From CAYPGJ01 sp050174775 (GTDB taxonomy: Bacteria; Planctomycetota; Phycisphaerae; Phycisphaerales; UBA1924): a stretch of DNA of 64,000 bases. The translations under genes were made by a program, and so were the position numbers. Below, in pieces: positions 17,915 to 25,990 of the stretch (position 1 is the first letter of the stretch; each line of letters begins with the position of its first letter). The stretch spans positions 1 through 64,000 of the forward strand of contig JBFXJP010000006.1 in NCBI GenBank assembly GCA_050174775.1. The letters run 5' to 3'. The notes beneath the pieces are model-generated. The model was not told where the DNA came from and did no database searches. It saw nothing but the letters and a program-made list of their open reading frames with translations.

Positions 17915-19972
17915 TCAGTCCTCGTCGTGATGGTGCGGCTTGTACGACGCCACCACCTGATCCTGCACGTGCGCCGGCGCCGTCTCGTCGTGGCTGTACT
18001 CCATCACGAACGACCCCGCCCCGCCCGTCATCGACTTGATCTGCGACGCGTACGAGCCCAGCTCCGACAGCGGCGCCGTGGCCTTGATCAGGCACTGATC
18101 CCCAGCCAGCACGTCCGTCGCCATGATCCGACCGCGCTTCGCGATCAGGTCCGACGTGATGTCGCCCATGTGGCTGTTCGGCGCCGTGATCTCGATGTCC
18201 ACGAACGGCTCCAGCAGGCTCGGCTTCGCCTTCTGCACCGCATCGATGAACGCCTTCTTCCCGGCCGTCACGAACGCCACTTCCTTCGAGTCCACGGCGT
18301 GATACTTGCCATCGTACACAGCCACCTTCACGCCCATCATCGGATAGCCCGCGAAGCACCCCGTCTCCAGCACCTGCCGCACGCCCTTCTCGATCGCGGG
18401 CAGGTACTGCTTGGGCACCGACCCGCCGAACGTGTCGTCCACGAACTCGAACCCGTTCTCGTGGTCCGCAGGCAGCGGCTCCACGCGCAGGTACACCTCG
18501 CCGAACTGACCGGCCCCGCCCGTCTGCTTCTTGTGCCGGTGATGTCCCTCGGCCTTCCCGCGGATCGTCTCCTTGTACGCCACCTTCGGCGGATGCGTCT
18601 CCACCTCCACACCGAACCGCCCCTTCAGCTTCTCCAGGATGATCCGCAGGTGAAGCTCGCCCATCCCGCGCGCCACCAGCTCGTGCGTGGCCGCCACACG
18701 ATCCACCTGGAACGTCGGGTCCTCAGCCGACAGCTTCTGCAGCGCGGCGCCGATCTTCGTTTCGTCATTGCGGCTCTTCGCAACCAGCGCAAGCCCCGAC
18801 ATCGGCCTGGGCAGCGGCAACGGCTTGAGGTGCAGCGAATCGAAGTCGTGGCTCTCGTGCAGCACCGCGTCCAGGTGCAGCTCGTCCACCTTGGCGATCC
18901 CGCCGATGTCCCCGGCCACCAGCTCCTTCACCTCCGTGTGATCCTTCCCCTGCGCCTTGAAGATGTGCGCCAGACGCATCGGCTTCTTCTGGTCGTCCAT
19001 GATCAGCGACGACCCCGCCTTCACCGTCCCCTGGTGCACCCGGAACATGCACACCTTCCCGACGAACGGGTCCGTCGACACCTTGAAGACGTGCGCGACC
19101 ACGCTCTTGGCCGAGTCCGGCTCCGCGTGCCAGTCCGAAAGATTGCCCGCCGTGTCGCGCATCTCGAACGGACGCGGGTTCCCCTCCAGCGGGCTCGGGC
19201 ACACGTGCGCGAAGATGTGCAACAGGTCCGCGATCCCCGCGCCCGTCTTGGCCGACGCGAAGCAGATCGGGATCAGGTGCCCCTGACGCAACGCCTCCTC
19301 GATCGCCTCATGCAAGCGCTCCGCGGGCACCTTCTTCGGGTCCTCGAGGTAGATCGACATCAGCTCCTCATCCACCTCGACGATCTGATCCATCAACGCG
19401 GTGCGCGCCTCAGCCACCGAGGAGAAATCCACCTCACCCTCATGGCTCTCCAGGAGGTCCACCACGTCCGTGCCGCCCTTGCAAGGCAGATTGATCGGCG
19501 TGCACTCGCTCCCGAACGCCTCTCGGATCGACGACAGCAGCCCCTCAAGATCGATGTTGTCGTGATCGATCTTGTTGATCACGATCATCCGAGGCAGCGC
19601 CCGCTCCGCGGCCACCTTCAGCATCCTCCGAGTGCTCGTCTGAATCCCGCCGACCGCGTCGATCACCACGCACACCGTCTCCACGGCGGGCAACGCCGTG
19701 AGCGCCTGCCCGACGAAGTCCGGGTACCCCGGCGTGTCGATCATGTTGACGTGCCGCCCCTCATGCTCGAAGTGCACGAGCGCCGAGGTCAGCGAGTGCT
19801 TGTGATGCTTCTCCTCGGATTCGAAGTCGCACGTGGTCGACCCCTCCTCCACCGTCCCCATCCGTCCCTTGACCTTCGTGTCCGTCAGGAGCCGCTCGGC
19901 CAGCGTCGTCTTTCCCGCGAACGCGTGCCCCACCAGCGCGATATTCCGGATGTCCGCCGTCGTGTAGCTCAT
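17915..19972 (-). CDS. Elongation factor G-like translation GTPase
   Basis: A 685-residue GTPase with the five-domain EF-G layout. G1 is GHAFAGKTTL (residues 15-24), G3 is DTPGYPDF and G4 is NKID. Where canonical EF-G has the RGITI switch I motif, this protein has KHSLTSAL, a mark of the divergent EF-G-like (FusA2-type) branch rather than of the main translocase. Domains III-V and a His-rich C terminus follow. The ATG at 19972 has AAGGAG eight bases upstream; the longer open frame before it is a shadow. It is monocistronic. Whether it acts in translocation, ribosome recycling or stress is not shown. Confidence 0.85.
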   Translation of the reverse strand: MSYTTADIRNIALVGHAFAGKTTLAERLLTDTKVKGRMGTVEEGSTTCDFESEEKHHKHSLTSALVHFEHEGRHVNMIDTPGYPDFVGQALTALPAVETVCVVIDAVGGIQTSTRRMLKVAAERALPRMIVINKIDHDNIDLEGLLSSIREAFGSECTPINLPCKGGTDVVDLLESHEGEVDFSSVAEARTALMDQIVEVDEELMSIYLEDPKKVPAERLHEAIEEALRQGHLIPICFASAKTGAGIADLLHIFAHVCPSPLEGNPRPFEMRDTAGNLSDWHAEPDSAKSVVAHVFKVSTDPFVGKVCMFRVHQGTVKAGSSLIMDDQKKPMRLAHIFKAQGKDHTEVKELVAGDIGGIAKVDELHLDAVLHESHDFDSLHLKPLPLPRPMSGLALVAKSRNDETKIGAALQKLSAEDPTFQVDRVAATHELVARGMGELHLRIILEKLKGRFGVEVETHPPKVAYKETIRGKAEGHHRHKKQTGGAGQFGEVYLRVEPLPADHENGFEFVDDTFGGSVPKQYLPAIEKGVRQVLETGCFAGYPMMGVKVAVYDGKYHAVDSKEVAFVTAGKKAFIDAVQKAKPSLLEPFVDIEITAPNSHMGDITSDLIAKRGRIMATDVLAGDQCLIKATAPLSELGSYASQIKSMTGGAGSFVMEYSHDETAPAHVQDQVVASYKPHHHDED

Positions 19973-20067
19973 AGCAACGTCTCCTTGACACGCGTTGTCG
20001 TGCCCCGACGCCCACCGCGACCGGGGCCCCGCATTGTAAAGCACCTGTAAAGCCCTGCCCCCCCTCT

Positions 20068-20523
20068 TCACATGGATCGTCGATCCACACCCTCCGACAA
20101 CGCCCGCAACGTCTCGCGGAGCGTCTTCGCGTTCCGGTTCGGCGTGATCACTCTCGACACGCCCTCCCCCTCCGCGCGCACCACGAACGACGAGCGTTTC
20201 CGCACCACTTCCACGTTCCCCAGCCCGATCTCCTGGCGCACCCACCCCCGCGCGCCCGGACGCTTGCCCCCGTCCAGCAGCACGAGCCGAGTCCGCGTCA
20301 CCACCAGCACGCCCGGCCGGGCCACCCCACCGAGCGCCACGCCCAGCAAAGGGCCCACCACCGGCGTCATCGATGCCGCGAGCACCAGCCACTCCGACAT
20401 GTCCCCGCGACGCACCGTCACCACGCCCCACGACAACGCCCGGTCGCGCGGGCCGATCTCCTCGCGCAGCACGCGACGCAACGCCCACGGGCCGAACTCG
20501 CAACTCGAGAACTTCGACGCCAT
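20068..20523 (-). CDS. Small membrane-associated PH-like domain protein
   Basis: A 151-residue protein of unknown function. A hydrophobic stretch (VLAASMTPVVGPLLGVALGG, about residues 46-65) is followed by alternating strands VLVVTRTRLVLLDG and SSFVVRAEG, resembling bacterial PH-domain proteins. It is divergent from pyrB with only 50 bases between the starts. No Shine-Dalgarno sequence is present; TAGGGT nine bases before the ATG suggests a leaderless transcript. Confidence 0.6.
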   Translation of the reverse strand: MASKFSSCEFGPWALRRVLREEIGPRDRALSWGVVTVRRGDMSEWLVLAASMTPVVGPLLGVALGGVARPGVLVVTRTRLVLLDGGKRPGARGWVRQEIGLGNVEVVRKRSSFVVRAEGEGVSRVITPNRNAKTLRETLRALSEGVDRRSM

Positions 20524-20532
20524 CGCAGCCGA

Positions 20533-20538
20533 ACCCTA
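20533..20538 (-). promoter_or_regulatory. Leaderless-type -10 box for the PH-like gene
   Basis: TAGGGT on the reverse strand, with nine bases to the ATG at 20523. Confidence 0.4.
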
Positions 20539-20556
20539 GCGCTCCCCCCCGGACCG

Positions 20557-20562
20557 TACACT
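20557..20562 (+). promoter_or_regulatory. Leaderless-type -10 box for pyrB
   Basis: TACACT, with eleven bases to the ATG at 20574; the same hexamer precedes mutL. No Shine-Dalgarno sequence lies between. Confidence 0.45.
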
Positions 20563-20573
20563 GACCGCCCCTT

Positions 20574-21584
20574 ATGGCCCCGCGCGATCGAACACCAAAG
20601 AACGCCGCACGACCCGGCAAGTCCTCGCACTGGCCCTCCCCCCACGTCCTCGCCCTGCAGGACGCCAAGCCCGCCGACATCCGCGCGCTCCTCCATCTCG
20701 CCGTCCGCTGCATCCCCCACGCGCAGCCCGGCGCCACCCCCATCCCCGCCCTCTACGGCCGCACCGTCGCCAACCTCTTCCTCGAAGATTCCACCCGCAC
20801 ACGCCTCTCCTTCACCCTGGCCGCACGCCGACTCGGCGCCATCACCCTCGACCTCACCGCCTCCGCCTCCTCTGTCAACAAGGGCGAGTCCCTCCACGAC
20901 ACGGCCAAGACGCTCGTGGCCATGGGCGCCGAAGCCGTCGTCATCCGCCATTCCTCAGCAGGCGCCGCGCTCCTTCTCTCGCGCGAGGTCGATGCCTGCA
21001 TCCTCAACGCGGGCGATGGCCGGCACGAGCACCCCACCCAGGGACTCCTCGACGTCCTCGCCATCGGCGAGGCCTTCGACCGGCTCGACTCCTTCGACTT
21101 CCGAGGCCTGCGCATCGCGATCATCGGCGACCTCGCGAACTCCCGCGTCGCGCGCTCCGACATCGCGGCGCTCACAGCCCTCGGCGCCACGGTCGTCTGC
21201 GCCGGCCCTCCCGCGCTCGCGCCCAAGGAGTTCGCCGCGCTGGGCTGCACGCTCGTCCACGACCCCGACGAAGCCCTCGAGGGCGCCCATGCCGTGCAGA
21301 TGCTCCGCGTGCAGCTCGAACGAGCCGCGGCCGTGGGCTCGCTCAAGGAGTACGCCGATTCCTGGCAGCTCACCCCGCAGCGCGCCGCGCGACTGGGCAA
21401 GGGCGCCATCATCATGCACCCCGGCCCCATGAACCGCGGCGTCGAGATCCACCCGAGCGTGGCCGACAGCGCACAGGCCCGCATGGAGCGCCAGGTCGCG
21501 CTCGGCGTGCCCGTCCGCATGGCCTGTCTTCTCGCCACGTTCCACTCCAAAGGCCTCATCCCGGCAAGCGCCCTCAAGCCATGA
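20574..21584 (+). CDS. pyrB: Aspartate carbamoyltransferase catalytic subunit
   Basis: PyrB joins carbamoyl phosphate and aspartate, the committed step of pyrimidine synthesis. The 336-residue protein has the carbamoyl-phosphate site DSTRTRLSF, the HPTQGLLD and GDLANSRVARS motifs, and the C-terminal HPGPMNRGVEI. The length fits the catalytic chain with a short N-terminal extension of about 18 residues. It heads a forward series of genes and overlaps gmk by ATGA, so UMP and GMP metabolism may be co-expressed. No regulatory chain (pyrI) is nearby. Confidence 0.95.
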   Translation: MAPRDRTPKNAARPGKSSHWPSPHVLALQDAKPADIRALLHLAVRCIPHAQPGATPIPALYGRTVANLFLEDSTRTRLSFTLAARRLGAITLDLTASASSVNKGESLHDTAKTLVAMGAEAVVIRHSSAGAALLLSREVDACILNAGDGRHEHPTQGLLDVLAIGEAFDRLDSFDFRGLRIAIIGDLANSRVARSDIAALTALGATVVCAGPPALAPKEFAALGCTLVHDPDEALEGAHAVQMLRVQLERAAAVGSLKEYADSWQLTPQRAARLGKGAIIMHPGPMNRGVEIHPSVADSAQARMERQVALGVPVRMACLLATFHSKGLIPASALKP

Positions 21585-22198
21585 GCAAGCCCCTGCTCGT
21601 CATCGTGTCCGGTCCCTCCGGCGTCGGAAAGACGACCATCTCCCGCGCGCTGCGCGACGCCTTCGACGACGCCGATCTCTCCGTCTCCTGCACCACGCGC
21701 CCCAAGGCGCCCACCGACACCGACGGCGTCGATTACCACTTCATCACGGAAGAGGAATTCGAGAAACGCGTGAGCGACCCGGCGGGCCCGCAGGGCCTGG
21801 GCCAGTTCCTCGAGCACGCCGGGGTCTACGGGAAACGCTACGGCACGCTGCGCAAGCCCGTGGACGACGCGCTCGCGCAAGGGCGGCTCGTGATCCTCGA
21901 AATCGACGTCCAGGGGGCGTTGCAGGTCAAGCAGCGGGCGCCCAGCGCGCTGGCGATCCTGATCCTGCCGCCCTCGGAGCAGTCCTTGCTGGCGCGCCTG
22001 CGCGGGCGGGGGCGTGATTCGGAAGAGGTGATCCAGAAACGGTTTGCGGCGGCCAAGCGGGACATCGAGGCGGCCAACGAATCCGGGGTGTACGACGTGA
22101 CCATCGTGAACCGGGATCTGGACCAGGCGACGGCTGAGGCGGTGGCTGCGGTGCGAAATGCTCGGAATTGGCCGAGGAGCCCGAGTGACGGGGCGTGA
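21581..22198 (+). CDS. gmk: Guanylate kinase
   Basis: Gmk phosphorylates GMP to GDP with ATP. The 205-residue protein has the P-loop SGPSGVGKTT (residues 10-19), SCTTRPKAPTDTDGVDY for GMP binding, the EIDVQGALQVK stretch and the lid RLRGRGRDSEE. It is full length. The start ATG shares bases with the pyrB stop. The first half is written with C-ending codons and the second half with G-ending codons; the base composition of the plus strand flips inside this gene near 21.85-22.0 kb. Confidence 0.95.
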   Translation: MSKPLLVIVSGPSGVGKTTISRALRDAFDDADLSVSCTTRPKAPTDTDGVDYHFITEEEFEKRVSDPAGPQGLGQFLEHAGVYGKRYGTLRKPVDDALAQGRLVILEIDVQGALQVKQRAPSALAILILPPSEQSLLARLRGRGRDSEEVIQKRFAAAKRDIEAANESGVYDVTIVNRDLDQATAEAVAAVRNARNWPRSPSDGA

Positions 22199-22226
22199 GC
22201 GCATCTTTGTGGTGATATTCGTTGCG

Positions 22227-22232
22227 TAGGAT
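22227..22232 (+). promoter_or_regulatory. Leaderless-type -10 box for queC
   Basis: TAGGAT, with eight bases to the GTG at 22241. The only space between gmk and queC is 42 bases, and I see no preQ1 riboswitch there. Confidence 0.4.
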
Positions 22233-22240
22233 CGGGCCCT

Positions 22241-22942
22241 GTGCGCACGTCGACGGCAGATAGCGCGGTGGTCCTGGTCTCGGGCGGGCTCGACTCGGCG
22301 ACGCTGCTCGCGCTGGCGCGCGCACAGGGGCGGTCGTGCGTGGCGCTCTCGGCGGACTACGGTCAGCGTCATCGCGCGGAGCTGGACGGCGCGGCGCGCG
22401 TGGCTCAGGCGCTCGGCGCGGCGCGCCACGTGGTGGTGAAGATCGACCTGCGCGCGGTGGGGGGATCGGCGTTGACGGATGAGATCGATGTGCCGCGCGC
22501 GGGGCGTCAGCAAGGCATCCCGGTGACGTACGTGCCGGCGCGGAACATGCTGCTGTTGTCGCTGGCGTACGGGCTGGCTGAGGTGGAGGGGGCCGGGGAG
22601 GTGTGGATCGGGGCGAACGCCGTGGACTTCTCGGGGTACCCGGATTGTCGGAAGGAGTTTCTGGAGGCGTTCGAGCGCGCGGGGGAGCTGGGGACGAAGG
22701 AGGGGGTGGAGGGGCGGGCGATCCGGGTCTGCGCGCCGCTGGTGGAGTGGAGCAAGGCGGAGATCATCCGGCGCGGCGCCGAGCTGGGGGTGGATTACTC
22801 GATGACGGTGTCGTGCTACAGCGCGAACGAGCAGGGGGAGGCGTGCGGGGCGTGTGATTCGTGCCGCATCCGGCGGGAGGGGTTTGCGAGCACGGGGATC
22901 AGTGACCCGACGCGGTATGCGCGGGGAGGGACGGGGGCGTGA
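22241..22942 (+). CDS. queC: 7-cyano-7-deazaguanine synthase
   Basis: QueC converts 7-carboxy-7-deazaguanine to preQ0 using ATP and ammonia, in queuosine synthesis. The 233-residue protein has the PP-loop VLVSGGLDSATLLA, the ADYGQRHRAEL stretch, and the C-terminal zinc site built from the Cys residues of CYSANEQGEACGACDSC. It starts at GTG and overlaps queE by GTGA. The pathway continues with queE and queD; the reductase QueF is not in the window. Confidence 0.95.
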   Translation: MRTSTADSAVVLVSGGLDSATLLALARAQGRSCVALSADYGQRHRAELDGAARVAQALGAARHVVVKIDLRAVGGSALTDEIDVPRAGRQQGIPVTYVPARNMLLLSLAYGLAEVEGAGEVWIGANAVDFSGYPDCRKEFLEAFERAGELGTKEGVEGRAIRVCAPLVEWSKAEIIRRGAELGVDYSMTVSCYSANEQGEACGACDSCRIRREGFASTGISDPTRYARGGTGA

Positions 22943-23640
22943 GTGGTTCGCTGAAGATCGCGGAGACGTTCGTGAGCCTGCAGGGGGAGGGCAAGCTGGT
23001 CGGCACGCTGTCGTGGTTTGTGCGTCTGAGCGGGTGCAATCTGCGGTGTCGGTGGTGCGACACGAAGTACGCGTCGTGGAGTCCGGAGGGGGGGCAGCGG
23101 ACGATCGAGAGCCTGGTGGAGGAGGCGCGGGCGAGCGGGGCGAGTCACGCTGTCGTCACGGGTGGGGAGCCCATGGTCTTCGACGGGGTGCGGGCGTTGA
23201 CGGAGGGGCTGGCGTCGGCGGGGCTGCACGTGACGATCGAGACGGCTGGGACGGTGTTCCGGGAGGCGCACGCGGACCTGATGTCGATCAGCCCGAAGCT
23301 GGCGAACTCGACGCCGAGCGCTGAGGAGGCTGGTGAGTGGAGTGCGCGGCACGAGTCGAGGCGGATCGACGTGGAGGCGTTGCAGAGGCTGATCGACGCG
23401 CACCCGTCGAGGCAACTGAAGTTCGTGGTGGCTGAGGCGAGCGATCTGGGGGAGATCGAGGGGTTGCTGGGGCGGCTGAAGGAGTGGACGAACGAGGACG
23501 TGATTTTGATGCCTGAGGGGGTGACGGTGGAGGCGTTGGACGGGCGGAGGGAGTGGGTGGAGGAGGCGTGCCGCGGACGGGGGTGGAGGTATGGTGATCG
23601 GCTCCACATTCGCTTGTACGGGAACACGCGGGGCACGTGA
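22939..23640 (+). CDS. queE: 7-carboxy-7-deazaguanine synthase
   Basis: A radical SAM enzyme of 233 residues that rearranges 6-carboxy-tetrahydropterin to 7-carboxy-7-deazaguanine. The N terminus has FVSLQGEGKLVGTLSWFVRL, and the cluster-binding cysteines are in GCNLRCRWCDT (CxxxCxxC). VTGGEPMVF is the SAM-binding GGE motif. The GTG start shares bases with the queC stop, and queD starts ten bases downstream of its end. Confidence 0.95.
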   Translation: MSGSLKIAETFVSLQGEGKLVGTLSWFVRLSGCNLRCRWCDTKYASWSPEGGQRTIESLVEEARASGASHAVVTGGEPMVFDGVRALTEGLASAGLHVTIETAGTVFREAHADLMSISPKLANSTPSAEEAGEWSARHESRRIDVEALQRLIDAHPSRQLKFVVAEASDLGEIEGLLGRLKEWTNEDVILMPEGVTVEALDGRREWVEEACRGRGWRYGDRLHIRLYGNTRGT

Positions 23641-23650
23641 GGACGGGTAG

Positions 23651-24112
23651 ATGGTGTACAGGGTCTGCAAGGCGTTCGAGGTCGAGTCGGGCCACATGCT
23701 CTCGAAGCACGCGGGTGCGTGTCGGCATCCGCACGGGCACTCGCGGCGCATCGAGGTGGTGCTGGCGTGCGAGACGCTGGACGCGAACGACATGGTGTGT
23801 GACTTCAAGACGATCCGGCTGGCGTTGCGGGAGTTCGTCGATCGGTTCGATCACGCGCTCGCGATCAACAGCGCGGACCCGTTGCTGGAGGCGGTCCGGC
23901 AGACGAGCGGGCGCGTGGTGGTGTTCGAGGGGGAGGACCCGACCACGGAGGTGATGGCGCGGAAGGTGTTTGAGTATCTCGACGGGGAGATCCGGGCCGG
24001 GCGGGAGTATTCGGATGAGGCGGGGCTGCGGTACGGGTTTCCGAGGGGATTGCGGCTGGAGCGGGTACGCGTGGGGGAGACGTCGACGTCGTGGGCCGAG
24101 TACGGCCGGTAG
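23651..24112 (+). CDS. queD: 6-carboxy-5,6,7,8-tetrahydropterin synthase
   Basis: QueD turns 7,8-dihydroneopterin triphosphate into 6-carboxytetrahydropterin, the substrate of QueE. The 153-residue protein has the zinc-binding histidines and catalytic Cys in KHAGACRHPHGHS, the DFKTIRLALREFVDRFDHA helix, and the closing VRVGETSTSWAEY with the pterin-anchoring Glu. Its stop codon TAG is also the start of a possible -10 hexamer for the next gene. Confidence 0.93.
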   Translation: MVYRVCKAFEVESGHMLSKHAGACRHPHGHSRRIEVVLACETLDANDMVCDFKTIRLALREFVDRFDHALAINSADPLLEAVRQTSGRVVVFEGEDPTTEVMARKVFEYLDGEIRAGREYSDEAGLRYGFPRGLRLERVRVGETSTSWAEYGR

Positions 24113-24115
24113 TCT
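24110..24115 (+). promoter_or_regulatory. Leaderless-type -10 box for the M14 peptidase gene
   Basis: TAGTCT, overlapping the queD stop codon, with six bases to the ATG at 24122. It could let the downstream genes be expressed without the queuosine genes. Confidence 0.3.
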
Positions 24116-24121
24116 GTCGGG

Positions 24122-25990
24122 ATGACGCAGACAGGCGGGAGCAGGGCGGGAGCGGGGACGCTTCGCGCGTTCGGGGTGTGGTTGCTGGTGGTGACGGTGG
24201 GGGTGTTCGTCGTGAATCTGATCACGGCGGACGGCGTTGCGCGGCGCGAGGGGGTGGAGCGGAGCGTGACGGCGGAGACGGGGGAGTCTGCTGCGGAGAC
24301 TGTTCCGGAGGTTCCTGTCGAAACGGGCGCGGCATCGGGTGAGGCGCGCGTCGGCACATCGACACAGCGCGAGGCGGCGGGGAGCGTGTCGGCGTCTTCA
24401 TCGGAGGGTGGAGATGCGCCGCCTTGGGATGCGTCGTGGCTGACGGTTGCGGAGACGAGCGGGTATCAGGGGACGGCGACGCATGATGAGGTGGTGGCGT
24501 GGTGCGATGCGTTTGCCGCTGGTGAGTCGGGTGTGGTGCGGAGGGGGACGTTCGGGCTGACGGAGGAGGGGCGGGAGATTCCGATGGTGATCATCGCGGA
24601 CCCGCCGGTGTCGAGCGCGGCGGAGGCGCGGGAGGCCGCGAAGCAGGGGCGGTTGGTGGTGTTGGCATTCGGGAACATTCATGCGGGTGAGGTGTGCGGG
24701 AAGGAGGCGCTGCCGATGGTGGCGCGGGAGATCGTGCGGCCCTGGAAGGGGGATGCGGAGGGCGCGCGTGCGATTCGGGAGGGGATGGTGTTGGTGGTGG
24801 CGCCGATCTACAACGCGGACGGGAATGAGCGGTTTGATGAGGTGGAGAAGAACCGGCCGGGTCAGGCCGGGCCGAGACGGGTGGGGGTGCGGGCGAACGC
24901 GAAGGGGTTGGACCTCAATCGGGATTACGTGAAGGCTGAGGCGTTGGAAACGCGGGCGATGTTGCGGTTTTTGCGGGAGTGGTCGCCGCACGTGGTGATC
25001 GACACGCACACGACGAACGGGAGTTTTCATCGGTACACGCTGACGTACGAGAGCGCGCTGCATCCGAGCGCGTATCTGGGGGAGGGGGAGGTTGGGCCCG
25101 CGGAGTTGTCGCGCGAGGTGATGCAACGCGCGGGGGAGCGGATCGGGGAGGAGTGGGGGACGTTCTGGTACGGGGACTTTGACGGGGAGAAGGCGCGGTG
25201 GGAGACGTACAGCGCGATGGCGCGGTACGGGGCGAACAGCGTCGGCTTGCGCGGGATGGTGTCGATCCTGACGGAGGCGTACACGTACGCGCCGTTCAAG
25301 GACCGGGTGCTGTGCACGGGGGCGTTCGTGCGGGCGTGCCTGGACGAGCTGGTTGCGCGGAAGGATGCGGTGCGGAGCGCGCGGGAGGCCTGGGAGGCGC
25401 GGTGGATGGGCGGGTTGCGCGAGGTGGCGATCCGGACGAGAGCGGCGCCGTTTGCGGAGCGGGTGAGGGTGCGGGGGTGGGTGGAGACGTCGGACGGTGA
25501 GGGGCGTTCGAGGCCGACGGGGACGGAGAAGGAGTACGAGGTGGAGCACTGGGGGCGGTTTGAGGGGGCTCGCGTGGTGACGCCGGCGTGGGGGTACGCG
25601 GTCCCGGCGCGGCTGTCGTCGGTGGTGGGGTTGTTGCGTGCGCAGGGGGTGGAGGTGTCGAGGTTGGCGCGGGATGTGGAGGTAGAGATTGGGGAGCTGA
25701 CGGTGCGCGAGGTGAAGCGTGCGGAGCGTGCGTTTCAGGGGCGTGTGTTGCAGATGGTGGAGGTGGATGAGGCGCGGGAGACGCGGACGCTTGCGCGGGA
25801 GGAATGGGTGATCGTGCGGAGCGGGCAGAGGCTGCAGGCGCTGCTGACGGGGCTGCTGGAGCCGGAGAGTGAGGATGGATTGGCGGCTTGGGGGCTGCTG
25901 GGGGAGTTGAACGGGGGAAATCCCTACCCGGTGATTCGCGTTTTGACCCCACTGCGGGCCGATATAGAGGTCATAGTGAATGACGAATGA
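24122..25990 (+). CDS. Membrane-anchored M14-family zinc carboxypeptidase
   Basis: A 622-residue protein with an uncleaved-looking N-terminal helix (about 17-36), an Ala/Glu/Val-rich spacer, and a peptidase M14 domain. Zinc ligands are H187 and E190 in NIHAGEVCGKE and H296 in IDTHTTNG; LNRDYVKAE holds the substrate-binding Asn-Arg, and E385 in SILTEAYTY is the general base. A C-terminal half of about 200 residues has no motif I know. It likely acts in the periplasm on peptides or peptidoglycan. Its stop overlaps the start of the kinase gene (ATGA), so peptidase, sensor and regulator are probably one unit. Confidence 0.85.
   Translation: MTQTGGSRAGAGTLRAFGVWLLVVTVGVFVVNLITADGVARREGVERSVTAETGESAAETVPEVPVETGAASGEARVGTSTQREAAGSVSASSSEGGDAPPWDASWLTVAETSGYQGTATHDEVVAWCDAFAAGESGVVRRGTFGLTEEGREIPMVIIADPPVSSAAEAREAAKQGRLVVLAFGNIHAGEVCGKEALPMVAREIVRPWKGDAEGARAIREGMVLVVAPIYNADGNERFDEVEKNRPGQAGPRRVGVRANAKGLDLNRDYVKAEALETRAMLRFLREWSPHVVIDTHTTNGSFHRYTLTYESALHPSAYLGEGEVGPAELSREVMQRAGERIGEEWGTFWYGDFDGEKARWETYSAMARYGANSVGLRGMVSILTEAYTYAPFKDRVLCTGAFVRACLDELVARKDAVRSAREAWEARWMGGLREVAIRTRAAPFAERVRVRGWVETSDGEGRSRPTGTEKEYEVEHWGRFEGARVVTPAWGYAVPARLSSVVGLLRAQGVEVSRLARDVEVEIGELTVREVKRAERAFQGRVLQMVEVDEARETRTLAREEWVIVRSGQRLQALLTGLLEPESEDGLAAWGLLGELNGGNPYPVIRVLTPLRADIEVIVNDE

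Noticed and set aside
22199..22240. preQ1 riboswitch before queC
   Set aside because: Only 42 bases are available, with no preQ1 pseudoknot pattern and a likely leaderless start.
21800..22250. Replication origin at the composition flip
   Set aside because: No DnaA-box cluster, AT-rich unwinding element or dnaA/dnaN gene is present; the flip is inside gmk.
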